Source of the DNA: Nissolia schottii
Taxonomy: Eukaryota; Streptophyta; Magnoliopsida; Fabales; Fabaceae
Assembly: GCA_003254905.1 (NCBI GenBank)
Contig: QANU01105744.1
Location: forward strand, 98,134-162,133
Direction: 5' to 3'
DNA: 64,000 bases
A program made the position numbers and the translations under genes. Position 1 is the first letter of the stretch. Each line of letters opens with the position of its first letter. The notes beneath the pieces were generated by a model. That model was not told the DNA's origin and did no database searches. It saw only the letters and a list, made by a program, of their open reading frames with translations. Below are positions 32,830-45,519 of the stretch, one piece after another.

Positions 32830-33733
32830 TTCAATTTTTTTTTTGTCTCATTTATGGTTATTCTTCTAAATAAAAAGGCATAAAATCAATACATTAAAAA
32901 TGTCTTTGCGAGTTGAGTTTTGGATAAAAATAAAATAAAATTTAGTATTTAGTCATTATTTTTACAAATTATAGCAATTTAAAAAAAAAAAAACCTTAGA
33001 ATGATAAGTTAGAAAACTCAATCATTACTATTTCTCTTTATAAAATAATAATGAGAGTACTATTGTCGAAGCAAGTGCAACATGGGTGTTTGCACCCTTA
33101 CTCGCATCTGCCCTACACGTGACTCCACCTGGGCGCGCGTGTCACAATCCAATATGACGCCGACACATGATTACAATCCCCGGCGCACGTTTGCTAACGT
33201 GCACCTTCGTCTCTCTCGTTGATTCATCAACTAACGTACAAATATATAACTCTCCCCTGTTTGTGCGCAAATTTATAACACTCCTTCAAATTCTGGATTC
33301 TTCTTCATGTTCTTAGCTAAACCCTCTCTCTCTTTCTCTCTGTAAGTCATCAATTTCTCTTTCTAACTCTTCCTTTTTTTCCTGCTGATAATACCATTTC
33401 ATCTCCTCAAATCTCTCACCTTTTGCGATTTAAACTGATCAAACAAACACGTGATTCATTTGTCTTTTCCTTTTTTTCCCCTGCTGCGTGTGCTATGTAA
33501 CGCATTTACACACTTCTTGAGTTCTGGTTGATTTGATTGATCCCAACATTACCAATTTTCCCTTGATTCCGAAAATTACCTAACAATTAGTCGCAATCTT
33601 ATTGCGTGGGTTATTTGGGATCGTTAACTGTGATGTGACATTGCGGTATGTTATTTATATGAATTGCAATTGCTTAAAGTTTTGGTTAGTTGAGTTTTGA
33701 ACTTGGCTTTGGGGAAATTGGAATTGGAATGCA
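32830..33733 (+). promoter_or_regulatory. Promoter and leader region of the MUR3-like gene
   Basis: Probable transcription starts near the pyrimidine-rich block 33290-33345 (ctctctctctttctctct). GTAAGTC at 33342 is a strong donor directly after it, and several acceptor-like sites lie before the ATG at 33734, so a 5'-UTR intron is plausible. The GC-richer stretch 33080-33230 (cgcatctgccctacacgtgac with an ACGTGA-like core) may hold regulatory sites. This is inference from base composition. Confidence 0.35.
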
Positions 33734-35554
33734 ATGAGACGGCGCTCTGTGGCGGGGTTTATCCCTGACCAAATGGAGAGAGGTGCATCAAAGAACCAGA
33801 ATTCTAGGCTTTTCTGTATGGTAATCTTGTCTGCATTCTTCTGGTTATTGTTGTTGTACTTCCATTTTATGATCCTAGGAAGAGGTAGTAGTAATAGCAA
33901 TGTTATTGTTAATGTTGAACCAACCAAATTAACACCTGTTCCTCTTAGTTATGAATCTAATACCCCACCAATCCATGTAACTGATGCACTCCAAGAGCAA
34001 TCCCCTCCTAGGAAGATTGGTGGTGGCTTCCCTGACTCTGTGCCGCTGGAGGGTCATGATCATGCCTGGCAGAAGGGCGATGATCACGCCCCTCCTCGCC
34101 TGGATAAGGAGAAGAAGGATTTCCCCTTTATGAGGGCTTTGAGAACCGCTGAGAACAAGAGTGATCCATGTGGGGGGAGGTACATTTTTGTCCATGACCT
34201 TCCCCCCAGGTTCAATGAGGATATGTTGAAGGAGTGCAAGAGTTTGAGCCTTTGGACTAACATGTGCAAGTTCACCACCAATGCCGGCCTTGGTCCACCC
34301 CTCGTGAATGCCGAAGGGGTGTTCTCTGATACTGGATGGTATGCCACGAATCAGTTTGCGGTGGATGTGATATTCAGCAACAGGATGAAGCAGTATGAAT
34401 GCTTGACGCAGGATTCGTCTATCGCTGCGGCGATTTTTGTGCCCTTTTATGCTGGTTTTGACATTGCGAGATATCTTTGGGGTCATAATACTTCGACGAG
34501 GGATGCGGCTTCGCTTGATCTGGTTGATTGGCTTATGAAGAGGCCAGAGTGGAGCATAATGCATGGCAGAGACCATTTCCTTGTCGCAGGAAGGATAACG
34601 TGGGATTTTCGGAGATTATCTGATGAAGAATCAGATTGGGGAAATAAGCTTCTGTTCTTACCAGCAGCAAAAAATATGTCTATGCTTGTGGTTGAGTCCA
34701 GCCCCTGGAATGCCAATGATTTTGGGATTCCATATCCTACATACTTCCACCCTGCGAAAGATGCCGATGTGTTCCTTTGGCAGGACAGGATGAGAAGACT
34801 AGAGAGGAAGTGGCTTTTCTCCTTTGCTGGAGCGCCACGTCCCGGGAACTCCAAATCAATCAGGGGGAAGTTAATTGAACAATGCAGAAGGTCAAAGGTT
34901 GGTAAGCTATTGGAGTGTGACTTCGGCGAAAGCAAATGCCATTCTCCCAGCAGCATAATGCAGATGTTTCAAAGCTCGCTGTTCTGTTTGCAACCGCAGG
35001 GGGATTCGTACACGCGAAGATCTGCTTTTGATTCGATGTTGGCTGGCTGCATACCTGTTTTCTTCCATCCAGGTTCAGCATATACGCAATATACTTGGCA
35101 TCTTCCTAAGAATTACACAAAGTATTCTGTCTTCATTCCGGAGGACGATATTCGCAAGAGGAATGTCAGTATCGAAGAAAGGCTTAGTCAGATACCGCCA
35201 GAGCAAGTGAAGATCATGAGAGATGAGGTGATTAGTCTCATTCCAAGACTAGTATATGCCGATCCTCGCTCAAAATTAGAAACTCTTAAGGATGCATTTG
35301 ATGTTTCTGTACAAGCAGTGATTGACAAGGTTACGAATTTGAGGAAGGATACTATTGCAGGCCGTACGCATGACGATTTCATTGAGGAGAACAGCTGGAA
35401 ATATGCTCTGTTGAATGAGGGTGAGCATGAGGTGGGACCTCATGAATGGGATCCTTTCTTCTCGAAACCGAAGGATGGTGGCGAGGATTCCAGTGATTCC
35501 TCTGCTGAAGCTGCGAAAAATTCTTGGAAGAATGAGCAAAGAAATGAATCATAA
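33734..35554 (+). CDS. MUR3: Xyloglucan galactosyltransferase, GT47 exostosin family, MUR3/KATAMARI1-type
   Basis: A single uninterrupted frame of 606 aa, close to the length of Arabidopsis MUR3 (about 619). The topology is type II Golgi: a short basic cytosolic tail ([17 protein letters not shown]), one membrane anchor at about residues 26-48 ([20 protein letters not shown]), a variable stem, and a GT47 domain from about residue 142 ([19 protein letters not shown]). The conserved donor-side motif is at about 419-443 ([16 protein letters not shown]). A short charged tail ends the protein. The family adds galactose to a specific xylose of the xyloglucan side chain, making it a substrate for fucosylation; MUR3 mutants are also known for endomembrane and actin defects (KATAMARI1). 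The N-terminal MRRR...ME.G..KNQNSR stretch is a MUR3 hallmark as I recall it. The substrate is inferred from that. Minus-strand frames over this gene are shadows. Confidence 0.94.
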   Translation: MRRRSVAGFIPDQMERGASKNQNSRLFCMVILSAFFWLLLLYFHFMILGRGSSNSNVIVNVEPTKLTPVPLSYESNTPPIHVTDALQEQSPPRKIGGGFPDSVPLEGHDHAWQKGDDHAPPRLDKEKKDFPFMRALRTAENKSDPCGGRYIFVHDLPPRFNEDMLKECKSLSLWTNMCKFTTNAGLGPPLVNAEGVFSDTGWYATNQFAVDVIFSNRMKQYECLTQDSSIAAAIFVPFYAGFDIARYLWGHNTSTRDAASLDLVDWLMKRPEWSIMHGRDHFLVAGRITWDFRRLSDEESDWGNKLLFLPAAKNMSMLVVESSPWNANDFGIPYPTYFHPAKDADVFLWQDRMRRLERKWLFSFAGAPRPGNSKSIRGKLIEQCRRSKVGKLLECDFGESKCHSPSSIMQMFQSSLFCLQPQGDSYTRRSAFDSMLAGCIPVFFHPGSAYTQYTWHLPKNYTKYSVFIPEDDIRKRNVSIEERLSQIPPEQVKIMRDEVISLIPRLVYADPRSKLETLKDAFDVSVQAVIDKVTNLRKDTIAGRTHDDFIEENSWKYALLNEGEHEVGPHEWDPFFSKPKDGGEDSSDSSAEAAKNSWKNEQRNES

Positions 35555-35559
35555 AGGAA

Positions 35560-36260
35560 GGTGGAAAAAGAAAATAATCTGCAAGATCCTGAGCTGAGGT
35601 TTAGTGCAGACTAAGAAATGCTCTCCTTGAATCAGGGTAGAATTTCAAATTGTTGCTTGGGTCCTGATCTGAAGATACTGCATGAAAAAGTGCTCCAACA
35701 TGGAGGCTAATATATTCTTTGCTTCCCACGTTATTGTTATATAGGTTCCTCCTGATTTCTGCTTCATGTATTCAGCTCAACGGATCCTAGAACGAATGCA
35801 TATTCTGAGGTTTAATAATTTCTTTTATGTAATACTTTTGTTCAATTGATTTATATAGGAAATATAAACATAGGAAATAAAAAAAAAGTTATTATGGTTA
35901 ATGGCAAACTTGGTCAAGTTTCATTTTGCGGATGCACCTGTGTTGCATGAAAATGAGTTGAGAGTTCAGACCTTACGTTGATGACCATTGATTTTTTATA
36001 GCAGTTTATTTTCAATATATCAATCTCTTTTGAGTACCTCTTGCTTCTATTTTGTATATCATTGCACGTTCTTGACGTGTCCGAACTCTATCATTAATTT
36101 TAATTAACATAAATTTTGCATTTTAACCTAAAGCGTGCATTAATTTTACTCTCAGTAAATGTACCATTTGAGAATAAACTATATAATCCTTTTTAGGAGG
36201 ATAAAAGTATCATAATATAAATATTCAAAATGAATAAATTATAAATATTTAAAATCATTC
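35560..36260. other. 3' UTR and downstream spacer of the MUR3-like gene
   Basis: The UTR probably runs to the A-rich site at about 35870-35890 (aggaaataaaaaaaaag). The rest is AT-rich spacer up to the retrotransposon remnant. Nothing else is seen. Confidence 0.45.
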
Positions 36261-36268
36261 TAACAAAT

Positions 36269-36825
36269 GTGAGCATCAAATTATGGTCAGAAGATGGGCA
36301 ACGATTGAAGAAACGTCTTGATGTTTTAAAGGGAAGATGGACAGAAGATCTCTCTCATGTACTATGGTCATATCCGACTACACTCCAATCAAGCATTCAA
36401 GAATTGCCTTTTAAAATGTGTTATGGATCAGATGCTATGATCCCATTAGAAGTTAGTCAAGACAGTTTATGCGTTTCTTACTATGAAGAACAAATGCACT
36501 AGAAAAACTTATGGGAGGAGGAAGATTTAAGAAAGGAATTTAGAATTTGAGCCCATCTCCGAGAAGAAGTCCTTAAGCAGCACTTGATAAAAAGATAAAA
36601 TGTTAAACTCAAACCTCAGGAACTTAAAGAGGGTGATTTAGTCCTACAACGAGCTAACATAGGACCACCTATTCCGGGCCAAGGGAAGTTAGCTGCAAAT
36701 TGGGAGGGACCATATAAGATCATAAATGTCTTAGGAAAAGAAGTGTATAAATTGGCACACATGTCGGGTACCAAGATACCTCGGTCATGGAACATTTGTA
36801 ACTTGAAGCGATATTTTCTGTAAGT
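36269..36825 (+). pseudogene. Ty3-gypsy integrase C-terminal remnant
   Basis: The frame 36269-36502 reads GRWTEDLSHVLWSYPTTLQS and LPFKMCYGSDAMIPLEVS, the end of the integrase core that follows the catalytic Glu in gypsy elements. After frameshifts it continues with GKLAANWEGPYKIINVLGKE and ends IPRSWNICNLKRYFL followed by a stop, the integrase C-terminal region. There is no 5' part: sequence before 36260 is unrelated. This is the truncated 3' end of a Tat-type pol. Confidence 0.75.
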
Positions 36826-37259
36826 ATGTTGGGGGCACTCTTTCCTTATCCTAGCTTTTATCCTCAAGGGAGGTTTTTTTTGGAAAGGTTTTAATGAGGC
36901 TCATCCTTTACCTTACAAAATAATAAAAGAATCATTTCTTTTATATTTTATCTTTTTATTCTTAGTTCATTTTCATGTGCATAGCATACATTTCATAATT
37001 TCATGTGAACAAAACACCCGACTTATATGGGACACCAATAAGTTTGGTCGTGACTAACACAGAATTTGACTTCAAAGGAGCAAGTACGTTATATGTTATA
37101 ATAACTACATTTTTGCTCCAAGAATCGAATACTAGTGTTAAATTAACATGTGATGCGACATGTAAAGGGAACAGTGAGAAATTAGTACCATAAACATACA
37201 TGGCGTAATTTAAACGACAAGACATTTATTTACAAAACATGTCATTATTGGTTAAAGTT

Positions 37260-39014
37260 GTCACAGGTAAAGCCGAGACATATCTTGGAAAGAAAAGCAA
37301 AAGTCAAAATACAATTCAGCGACAAAGAAATCAAATCGTGTATAGGCTAGATTCCTTGGCAAGGCAAATAGTGACCTCAAGGGGGTGATTGTGGAGCTTT
37401 CTTGAGGATGTTTCACAAATTTTCCATTCTCTAATGCTCCTTCAATTGAGACCTCCCAGAAATCAACTTCCAGCCCAGCATTAGCAACGACTAATTTTAC
37501 TTGCTCCATCACCATATTGAATTGACTCTCCATAGCTCATTCCACTTGGTCAAGTAACCTAAGATATTTAGCCTCGGTAGCCTTCATCTCATCCACTACA
37601 GCATCCCTATCTTTCTCCACAACTCTTAGTTCAACCTTAGTAGCCTTCAAGGTATCTCGGTCTCCTTAAGCGCTTTTTTCAGGTCAGCTATCTCCTTCTC
37701 ATAATTCTTTTTGGAAGAGTCAACTTCTAAAGAAAGCATCCTTAAGAGACTTCCCAAGGACTCAGCATCACCATGAAGTTTTTTGAGAATAAGGGTGCTT
37801 TGAAGACTAGAGCGGAGACCCACCAAAAGCATGTCGGCATAACTCTTGTCCTCAAGATAAGAATGATCTTGAGAAGAGAAGATGGACTTAACGATGCGGG
37901 AAGGCTCAACATCTCGACTGAATATAAACTTGGGTTTAATCTCTTTTCCTTTGGAGGAAGGAGAGTCCTGCACCTCTACCACCTCAGAATCGATGATCTT
38001 GTTTCTTTTCAAAGTTCTCTTTTTCTCAGGATTCATGGTTTTTACGGGAGGAACAGGAGGACCCGATGAGCTAGGCATCTTGCCCAGTCCAATTGAAGTT
38101 TCCTTTAAACCTTTGATATCAGCAAAGCAGCTAATCTTGTTGGCCATCTCAACTGAAAAATATAGAAAGATGATATCATCAAAAACAAATTTCAACAAAG
38201 TTATCTAGCACAATACAACGAGAAAAAATAAGCAAGTTAGCGAGTCTACCAATATAAGCTCTTTTCTTCTTGGGTTCTAAAACCAAACACTTGGTTGGAA
38301 ACAAGTCCCTATGAAAGACATCTACCAACCCTCTCACAAATGCCTTCTCCCATTCTAACATCTTGGGGTCAAGATCCGGAAAAAAAATATTTTTTATTCC
38401 AGTAGAAAGAGAAACAACGCTTGCCATGGATATTGAAGAAGTACGGCCTAATTCCTTCAACGAGATATACTTTAAACCAACAGATTTTGAAAGAATTACG
38501 AAACGAGCTCTCAAACAATTTAAAGGGGGCCATGTCTTTTCGGCCTTTGAGGGAAATCCAACCTTCTTTTCCATTGACAAACTTATAAAATTGAAACAAG
38601 AAGAAAAACACATTCAAAATCAAAGGAAGCTCAAGATATTCGTATAAAGCTTCAAAAGACAGAACGGAGGCTTAGTTGTTGGGTTGAAGTTGAGAGGAAG
38701 CTATCCTAGAAACTTCCAGAAAGGATAACTCAAATTCACTAAAAGGTAATCTCAGAACCAATAAGATTGAAGAAAGACTCATACATATAGAGGAAAGGTA
38801 TATCTCCTTCAGCATACGAGAAGCCGGCATAGTGATAAATTTGTCGGAAAAGTCTTTTTCTCAGCTCACTCCCCCCAAGAAAATCAAAATAATTGACATG
38901 CTCCTCTTTCCTATCAATTAGCATCATCAAAACTTCTTTCTTTACCCAATCGTATTTTTTGACATCCTCGACACGACACATCCGATGGATTCTAGAAGAA
39001 ATAGCTCTAGCCAT
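37260..39014 (-). pseudogene. Antisense extra ORF of the Tat-type retrotransposon (gypsy-type transposon domain)
   Basis: Downstream of the integrase and on the opposite strand lies a broken long ORF. Pieces in order: 39014-38739 (begins MARAISSRIHRMCRVEDVKK), a segment with FLEVSRIASSQLQPNN then a stop where related proteins have NSWAFV, then FEALYEYLELPLILNVFFFL and VNGKEGWISLKG, then 38613-38179, and 38198-37647 with a Lys/Ser-rich and coiled-coil-like end (SSKKNYEKEIADLKKALKE). The middle matches my memory of the Pfam 'putative gypsy type transposon' family. Antisense ORFs at this position are reported for Tat-lineage elements. Function is unknown. Frame breaks show it is dead here. Plus-strand frames over the same interval are shadows. 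Confidence 0.62.
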
Positions 39015-40005
39015 AGATACCTAAACACAGGGAAAAAGGGAAACCAAACCCTAAGATCATAATGATTGAGATATTAACAACGTCGTCATGAGAAGGTGAT
39101 AAGATTGGTACAAACCCTATCGTTCCCCCAAATTAAAAGCTAGGGAATACTTTCCTAGTCTAACCTTAGTTGTAACCGAGAGAAAATATGCAGCATTGTC
39201 AAAATTATCAAAAGCTATTACAAAACCTAGCATACACAAATTCATAAGCAATATCCCCAACAATAAACCCATTTGCCTGATTTACTATTTTTCCTAAAAA
39301 TTCAAGAATCCTACCAAAACCAATACATCACATACCAAAGAAAAATGTCACAAAGTCAAACACAATCCTAGAATAAACCCCAGATCAAGTTCAAATATTG
39401 GTTCAGTAAGTAGAACCATGAAAACGTGAACGCATGCAGAATCATACCAGAAGGGACAAGGGAAGATTTTTTTACCTACAATAGAAGAAGAATTATCACT
39501 TACCTTGCAAGTGGTGAAAAGAGACAAAGCAACAAACAAAATTATGAAGAAGAAGAAAGCCAGTGGAAATTCTCCTTTGAGAAAGTAAACGAGAGCAAGT
39601 GGAAGATGAAGGGAGCGGTTATAAAAATGGGAGAAGAGTGACAGTGTTAAAGGAAGTTGAAGGAGGTTTTAAAACCTTTCCTTATTTTGTTGCGGAAAAC
39701 CAAAAGATAAGGGTAAAAATGAGAAAACACTAAACGGATATAAGGGTATAACGGGAAATGCATAGGTCTGCTACGCTTGTCACTGTCACATCACAGCTCA
39801 CATTCTCCATAAAGTCATGATGATTTCAAAACAAGTCTGACGGTTTATGGCAATTTCAGAGAGCTCGTGAAAACTTAGCATATGACGTGCAATGACTAGA
39901 GGTCCAAGCACTCATGCTATAATCCAAATTTTGAACCGAGTTACAAACATAACATAGGCAAAAGCTCGACATATTACTTACATCACATACTAATTTAGGG
40001 GCTTA

Positions 40006-40492
40006 TGTTACAGAATAAATTAGGGTTTGAGTTATGTACCATACGTCCGAGGTAAGTCAAGTTCGACATATCAATAACTCGGTTCAGGATCATAACCGCC
40101 CAGAGTGAACCATGCAATAAATACTCACCCGCATAACACTAATAACGTTCCCAAACCTTTATGAGAATTATTAGGCAATAATTAACTCAATAAAACTCAC
40201 TCAAAAAATTACAAACGCACGATAAATGTCACCTAATGGCCAAAACTACTATGACCACTACAAGGTATATAAACATGAGCACCATTCATGCTGAGGTACG
40301 TTCTGAATCTACTATTCTAACCTCATATTTCACTCACAAACTAACTTGAGCATCAGAATGTTTTTTGCAGCTACCTCCCCTGCAACCCAAGGTCAACCAC
40401 CACCATTGTGCTCACCCTTTTCAAGCTCTTGAAATCACCCAAAGTTGGAATTGCAAGCAACATCTCAGAACCCATCCGATTTGCTTGTAACA
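40006..40492 (+). mobile_element. 3' LTR of the Tat-type Ty3-gypsy element, 487 bp
   Basis: It starts TGTTACAGAATAAATTAGGG and ends CTTGTAACA, so the termini TGTTAC...GTAACA are inverted. A short purine-rich run, 'taatttaggggctta', directly precedes it as a polypurine tract. A TATA box (TATATAAA, 40266-40273) lies inside, followed by a plausible R region. No 5' LTR is present, consistent with a 5'-truncated insertion. The boundaries were set by eye. Confidence 0.6.
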
Positions 40493-41226
40493 AGGGCCAT
40501 CTGCAATTCTCTTAAAATTGCAAAAGAATCCAAGCCTTTAATATTTTTATGGTAAAACTTATTTTATTTTATTTAAAAAAAAATGCTTCAGTCACTTTCA
40601 AAATAGTAAGTATAGGAGATGCAGTCTATTCTTGTATTCTGAAATTAATTGTAGAACATAAAATAATGAAAAGGAAAATGCTGGCGATGAAATCTTAAAA
40701 GCAATCCCATTTCTTCTTCTTTTTCTTGAATCAGAATATATATATACACACACACACATCAATTCTAGCTGACATAAGTGTTTTGCAAGCTCCTGCTTAT
40801 CCCGAAATTAGATTGCATCAACCAAATTTGCAAGAATTGTGCCAAAGACATCCCGTTTATGTTCTTCATCAATCAGCAAAGACATTGTACAACAAAATAG
40901 GCACCCAGAAATAATCTACTATAAGTGGAAATATGTGTTGAGAAAACATTAAGCAGGATGCAGGGTATACTATATTTCTTACCAGAGTTTCTTGACTTTT
41001 CCAAAAGGAAGTCATTGAATAATAAGCTTTCAAACTTGTCTATAGGAAATAGTTACATGAGACAAGCAAAACTTAATCAAAACATGATGGTCAGGGAAAT
41101 TTATATATGAAATGAAGTTACATGCATTTTCCAATTTAGCATTCACTCAGGGTTTTATCTTGCTATATTACAGAAAACAAACTTCATGACAAAGGGCAAA
41201 AGAACAGAGAAAGTCAATACATTAGC
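40493..41226. other. Spacer and probable 3' UTR of the Psb28 gene
   Basis: It contains a short (TA)n(CA)n microsatellite at 40736-40760. The part next to 41226 is the likely 3' UTR of the minus-strand Psb28 gene. No other gene is supported. Confidence 0.45.
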
Positions 41227-43388
41227 TCATTTTTTAACAAATTGCAAACCGTTTGCATTGGAGTATCGCTCCATGAATCTCATGAATCTATCCCAATCCC
41301 TTGGAGTCCGCATTATGTACTTGGCTTCGATTCCCGAAGGCTTTCCATTGACGAATTTAGCGTTCACATCGACCGACTGAAGGACCCCTTCCTCATCAAT
41401 CATGTATAAACCGGTGATGTCGCCTACTTCACCGGAAGAATCGAAAACTGATGGTTGATCAAACTTGAAGATAGCCATGCCATTTGTTCCATCCCTTGAT
41501 TTAGTGAGCCTCACATCCGGTACTGTTAGTTCATCGGTTCCTTGAATGAATTGAATCGTTGGTTTGACCATCATGATAACCGGCATGCGCATGGGAGAAT
41601 TTAGCCTTAGCGTAGGCAACCTCAAACGCGGCAGGATTAAAGATTGACCATTGAATGAAGAATGTGCACTTCGATGCACAATCGAAGATGGGACTGCATA
41701 AAAAAATAGACTGTTACGTTCACCATGAACATACAAAACATAATAATTACTTTTCATAATACATACCAATAAAGAACTTCTATAATTTGGTATCAAGATT
41801 ACAGGAGATTGTATTATATATACATACATAGAATGGTGCTATGTAGCTTGAAATTAAAGGGGCATCTAAGATCCCTTGGTATACTTAATGAAATTAGAGC
41901 AGTGCAAGTTCTGTTATTGATTACTTACTTCCAAGATTACTTAGTATATTAATTTTAAGTTCTCTCTTCTCCTATTAATTTTTCTCTACAACATAATAAT
42001 TACTTCTTCATCACTCAAACTTTTCCATCCTTTTTCTTATTCTTAGGAGGCAGAATAGGTTGATGGACCGTTCCCATTTCCTAGCAACATTTGCACCATT
42101 TTGTTGCTCCTACGCTCTTCAAGCTTAGAGCAAGAGGGCTTGTGGTTCGTCTAGAACTTAACATCTCGTTTAGCCCTCTTGCCTACCCGCGGCCCTCTTA
42201 TAATGGCTACCAATGATCTCAATAGCCATTATCGGCCATTAATCAAGGCATCATAACGGCCCAAGTATTCAATATCCTTTAATGACTGCCCAATCTCCTT
42301 CACGTCCCTCCACCTATACGAATGATGAACCAGGCAAGGGGAGGAGATCAAAACCAAGACAATGCATCCTATCCTCCACTCTAAGTGAGACATCAACAGT
42401 TGGGCAATACATGATCTCTAGCATGTCCTCAAGAAAATCACACATTTTGGGTCCATCAATGTAGTAATGTTTATCCACTCCCACTCAAAAATATGAAACA
42501 TATAAAATCAACCATATATGAAAGTCTTTAAACATTCAAAATCCTATACTTTTCTTGTTTTGGTATGATGAGATCCTATACTTTTACACATATATGAGGA
42601 CCTGAGGAAACATAAAGCATCATATCAGAATTTTATGTTGTTCTAGAGGAAAAACATGCATCTCTTATAAAAAAGAGGGCATCTTATTAGAGCCAAACCA
42701 AGTAACCAAATGTTCAAAACAAGAATCCACAAGGCTTTAAATCCCACAGAACTAATCTGAGTGACACTATAGAATTTCATTTGCACAACTTCAGATTAGC
42801 CAACCATTACTAATTATCCTGCGCTAGTAGATTCTTTATTCATGCAGAATAGAAGAAATTGATTTTATCAACTGACCCATATATTATAATTAAATGAGTA
42901 ATTGCTTAGCCTGACAGCAGAATAGCCTTATTGCCATGACCCCAACTAATGTGGCCCGAATGACTTTAAGCCTGACTGTATTTGCTGAGTTTGATAGCTG
43001 AAGTTGTATACATAATTTATTTTGGTCCTTAAAATTAGGAAATTTCCGATTTAATTTCTAAAACAAAAAATTTAAAACATATTTCATGTTGGTCTAAGAA
43101 ATGAAGTTCATTACTTAATCCTAAGACCCAACTTGAACATCATCTCATCTTATAACTTTTAAGAATTAAATCATTAACTTCTTAATTTTAAGAAACTGAA
43201 ATAAAGCACAGCTATATAATTTCAAGAACAAAAATAAAAATTTTACTCACAATTACAATGCACCTAATTAATTTAATCACCCCTTAACTATAGTGAAGTT
43301 GGTGGAAGTACGTACCTGTGCATGAGCGTGGCTTGTGTAGAGAGTTGGAGAGAGGAGATGATAATGCAAGAGAGTGCAGCGTTGCCAT
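41227..43388 (-). CDS. PSB28: Photosystem II reaction center Psb28 protein, chloroplastic
   Basis: Two exons on the minus strand: 43388-43316 and 41693-41227, split after the first base of a Val codon, with GT-AG ends; product 179 aa. Exon 1 encodes [20 protein letters not shown], a Ser-rich, acid-free start typical of a chloroplast transit peptide. The mature Psb28 domain runs from about residue 66: [20 protein letters not shown], then [20 protein letters not shown] and [20 protein letters not shown] to the end. Psb28 is a soluble stromal-side factor that binds PSII assembly intermediates (CP47/RC47) and helps in assembly and repair. In-frame sequence continues upstream of this ATG, but the chosen Met matches the family. 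The 1.6-kb intron holds an unidentified GC-richer block at 42040-42470. Confidence 0.95.
42040..42470. repeat. GC-richer insert in the Psb28 intron
   Basis: The block differs in composition from the rest of the intron and holds short open frames on both strands (plus 42282-42464; minus reads [16 protein letters not shown] and [19 protein letters not shown]). It looks like a decayed mobile-element coding piece, but I cannot name the family. Confidence 0.3.
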
Positions 43389-43867
43389 TGCAATGAAGTT
43401 AGAGAGAGTGTGTTGTGAAGCTTTTTCTCTGCTAATAGTGCAAAATTGTGGTTTGAAGAAGTTTGGCGTGGAATAAAGATAGCCACTCACTCGCTTGAAA
43501 ATAATTCTTGTCTCTTTTCTTTTTCTCAAAAATTAAAGTAGTGGGAGCCAAAAATAAATGAGAAATATTATCGGTATTTATTGAATATGAGATAATATTG
43601 TGTCGATTTATTATTTTATTTATTGTTAAATGAGATGTTATAGAATATATATTTATTGAAATTTTATTTAATAATAAATATGATAGACATGTGTTTTATG
43701 TAAAATAAATCTAAATATTACATCTCAAAATAAAGGATTTTTGTGTGTGAAAGAGAAAGAGTGTGATAAGATAGGAGACAATCCATTGAGACATGGCAGT
43801 TCATGAACGATGCAGGTGCCATGAAATACAATATTCATTGTTAATTAAGTGTATAGATAATATTATA

Positions 43868-44900
43868 GGATTAATTATGTTTTTAATTCTTCATAAATTG
43901 TGAATTTTATATTTTATTTTTTATAAAATTTTTGTTGAAAAATTGTCTTTCATAAATTTTTTTGTTAAATTTTACTTCTTGTCATTCATTTGGATCATTA
44001 ACTACTGAAATTTAGTTATATGATAGTCGCGTGTCACATACATGACATAAGGTTAATTCAATTTTTAATCTCTTATAAATCGCGATTTTGTTTTTTTACT
44101 CCACATAAAATTTTCATTAGGAAATCGTCGCTTATAAAATGTTTTTGTTAGAAAATTTTCCCTCGCATTTTTTTTAGGTTTTAGTCATTGTCATCCTTTA
44201 TTTGTGTTGTTAACTATTGGCGTGACAATTCACTTCACCATGTGGTAAATACAATTGACCCATTATTAACCGACTCATCCAAACTTGAGACAAGTTGAAT
44301 TATTTTTTTTTTAAAAAAACTCATCCTTCTCTCTCGTTCCTTCACACTCTCTCCCTACTCCTTTTCTCTCCCACCTTACCACTATGGCTCTCCCCCACCC
44401 ACATCCAACTTGCCGTTAACCCTTGTCTTCGTCGTTAAGGTTCATGATTATGATGATATTTTTTTAATTTAGGGTCATAAATCACAGGTCACGGGTAGGT
44501 CATTAATTAGACGGTTTAGGTTAAGGTTTGTGTCTAGTGGTCATGTACATGACATATGTTTGCCACATGACCAAGTTAATTGACACGTTGGTAGTTAACA
44601 ACCGAAATGGAAGATGACAGAGGGTTAAAACCTAAAAAAAATTATGAAAAATGATTTCCTAACAAAATTTTTTTTTGGGATAATTTCCTAATGAAAATTT
44701 TACGAGGGAAAAAAAACAAAATTTGTAATTTATGAGAGACTAAAAATTGAATTAACTTTATGTCATGTGTGACATGTGATTAACTGCCACATCAAGAGTT
44801 AACAATTCAAATGGACGACAATGACTAAAACCTAAAAAAAGGTTTGTAAAGGATAGAACACAATTCAAAATTTACGAGGGACTAGACACATAATTAAACC
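43868..44900. mobile_element. 1.03-kb near-palindromic foldback element
   Basis: The ends GGATTAATTATG and CATAATTAAACC are inverted, and similarity continues deep inside. For example the left arm 'gttaattcaatttttaatct' matches the complement of 'agactaaaaattgaattaac' in the right arm, and 'attttcattaggaaat', 'ttttttaggtttta' and 'gttgttaact' each recur inverted in order. Each arm is about 400 bases or more, around a 150-base centre near 44390. ATATTATA stands on both sides (43860-43867 and 44901-44908), a possible 8-bp duplication, though low in complexity. No protein is encoded. Confidence 0.72.
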
Positions 44901-45519
44901 ATATTATATTAAAGTTGTTCAACAGCTACCGTGCTACACTCCATCAATTTAGGTGTTTACTAACAACTTGACGGTAACATTTTTCAAAATGTTGCTAATA
45001 CTCTCCAAACATTTTAAACAACACTTGAGGACAAATGTCACCAAATGCCTTATGTCTTATTCTTTTAAGGGCAATCTTATTCCATCTCCGTAAACTCTCT
45101 GAGCTCCATTTTCACGTTTTTTCACTGCTCATCCTTCAATTGAAGCATGTGCACTCGATCTAGTGAAGGGTCGGAGAGCTTCAAAGGGAAGTTGCAGAGA
45201 CAATGGAGAACTATTAGGGAAGTTGCAGACCCAAGCCAGCATCAACGCAATGTCATAAGCCGTCTCCCTCAGCCCACTGCAACAAAAATGAAAGAAGGAA
45301 GTCACCGATAAAAAAGTTAATTATAAGAGTTTCTAAAAGCACCCCTTACTTTTAAAAATTGGCAGCAAAGCATATATGCTTTTTGTTTATCAAATAAAGA
45401 AAAATTGACTTATACATTTTTGAGAGCAAGAGCAGCTTCTTAAAAAAAAAAAAAAAAAAAAACTTTACCATACTAAACCTAAGTATATTGAATTGAACCC
45501 ATTTGTAAATATAGTTTTA

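Noticed and set aside
33929-34956. Long minus-strand open frames (215 and 157 codons) over the MUR3-like gene
   Set aside because: They are mirror frames of an intact, well-recognised GT47 coding sequence and have no family resemblance.
37773-38208. Plus-strand ORFs of 98 and 108 codons
   Set aside because: They overlap the minus-strand retrotransposon ORF, which has the coherent homology; the plus frames are shadows.
41694-41829. [12 protein letters not shown]... N-terminal extension of the Psb28 frame
   Set aside because: It is intron sequence before the acceptor at 41694; exon 1 with a transit peptide lies at 43316-43388.
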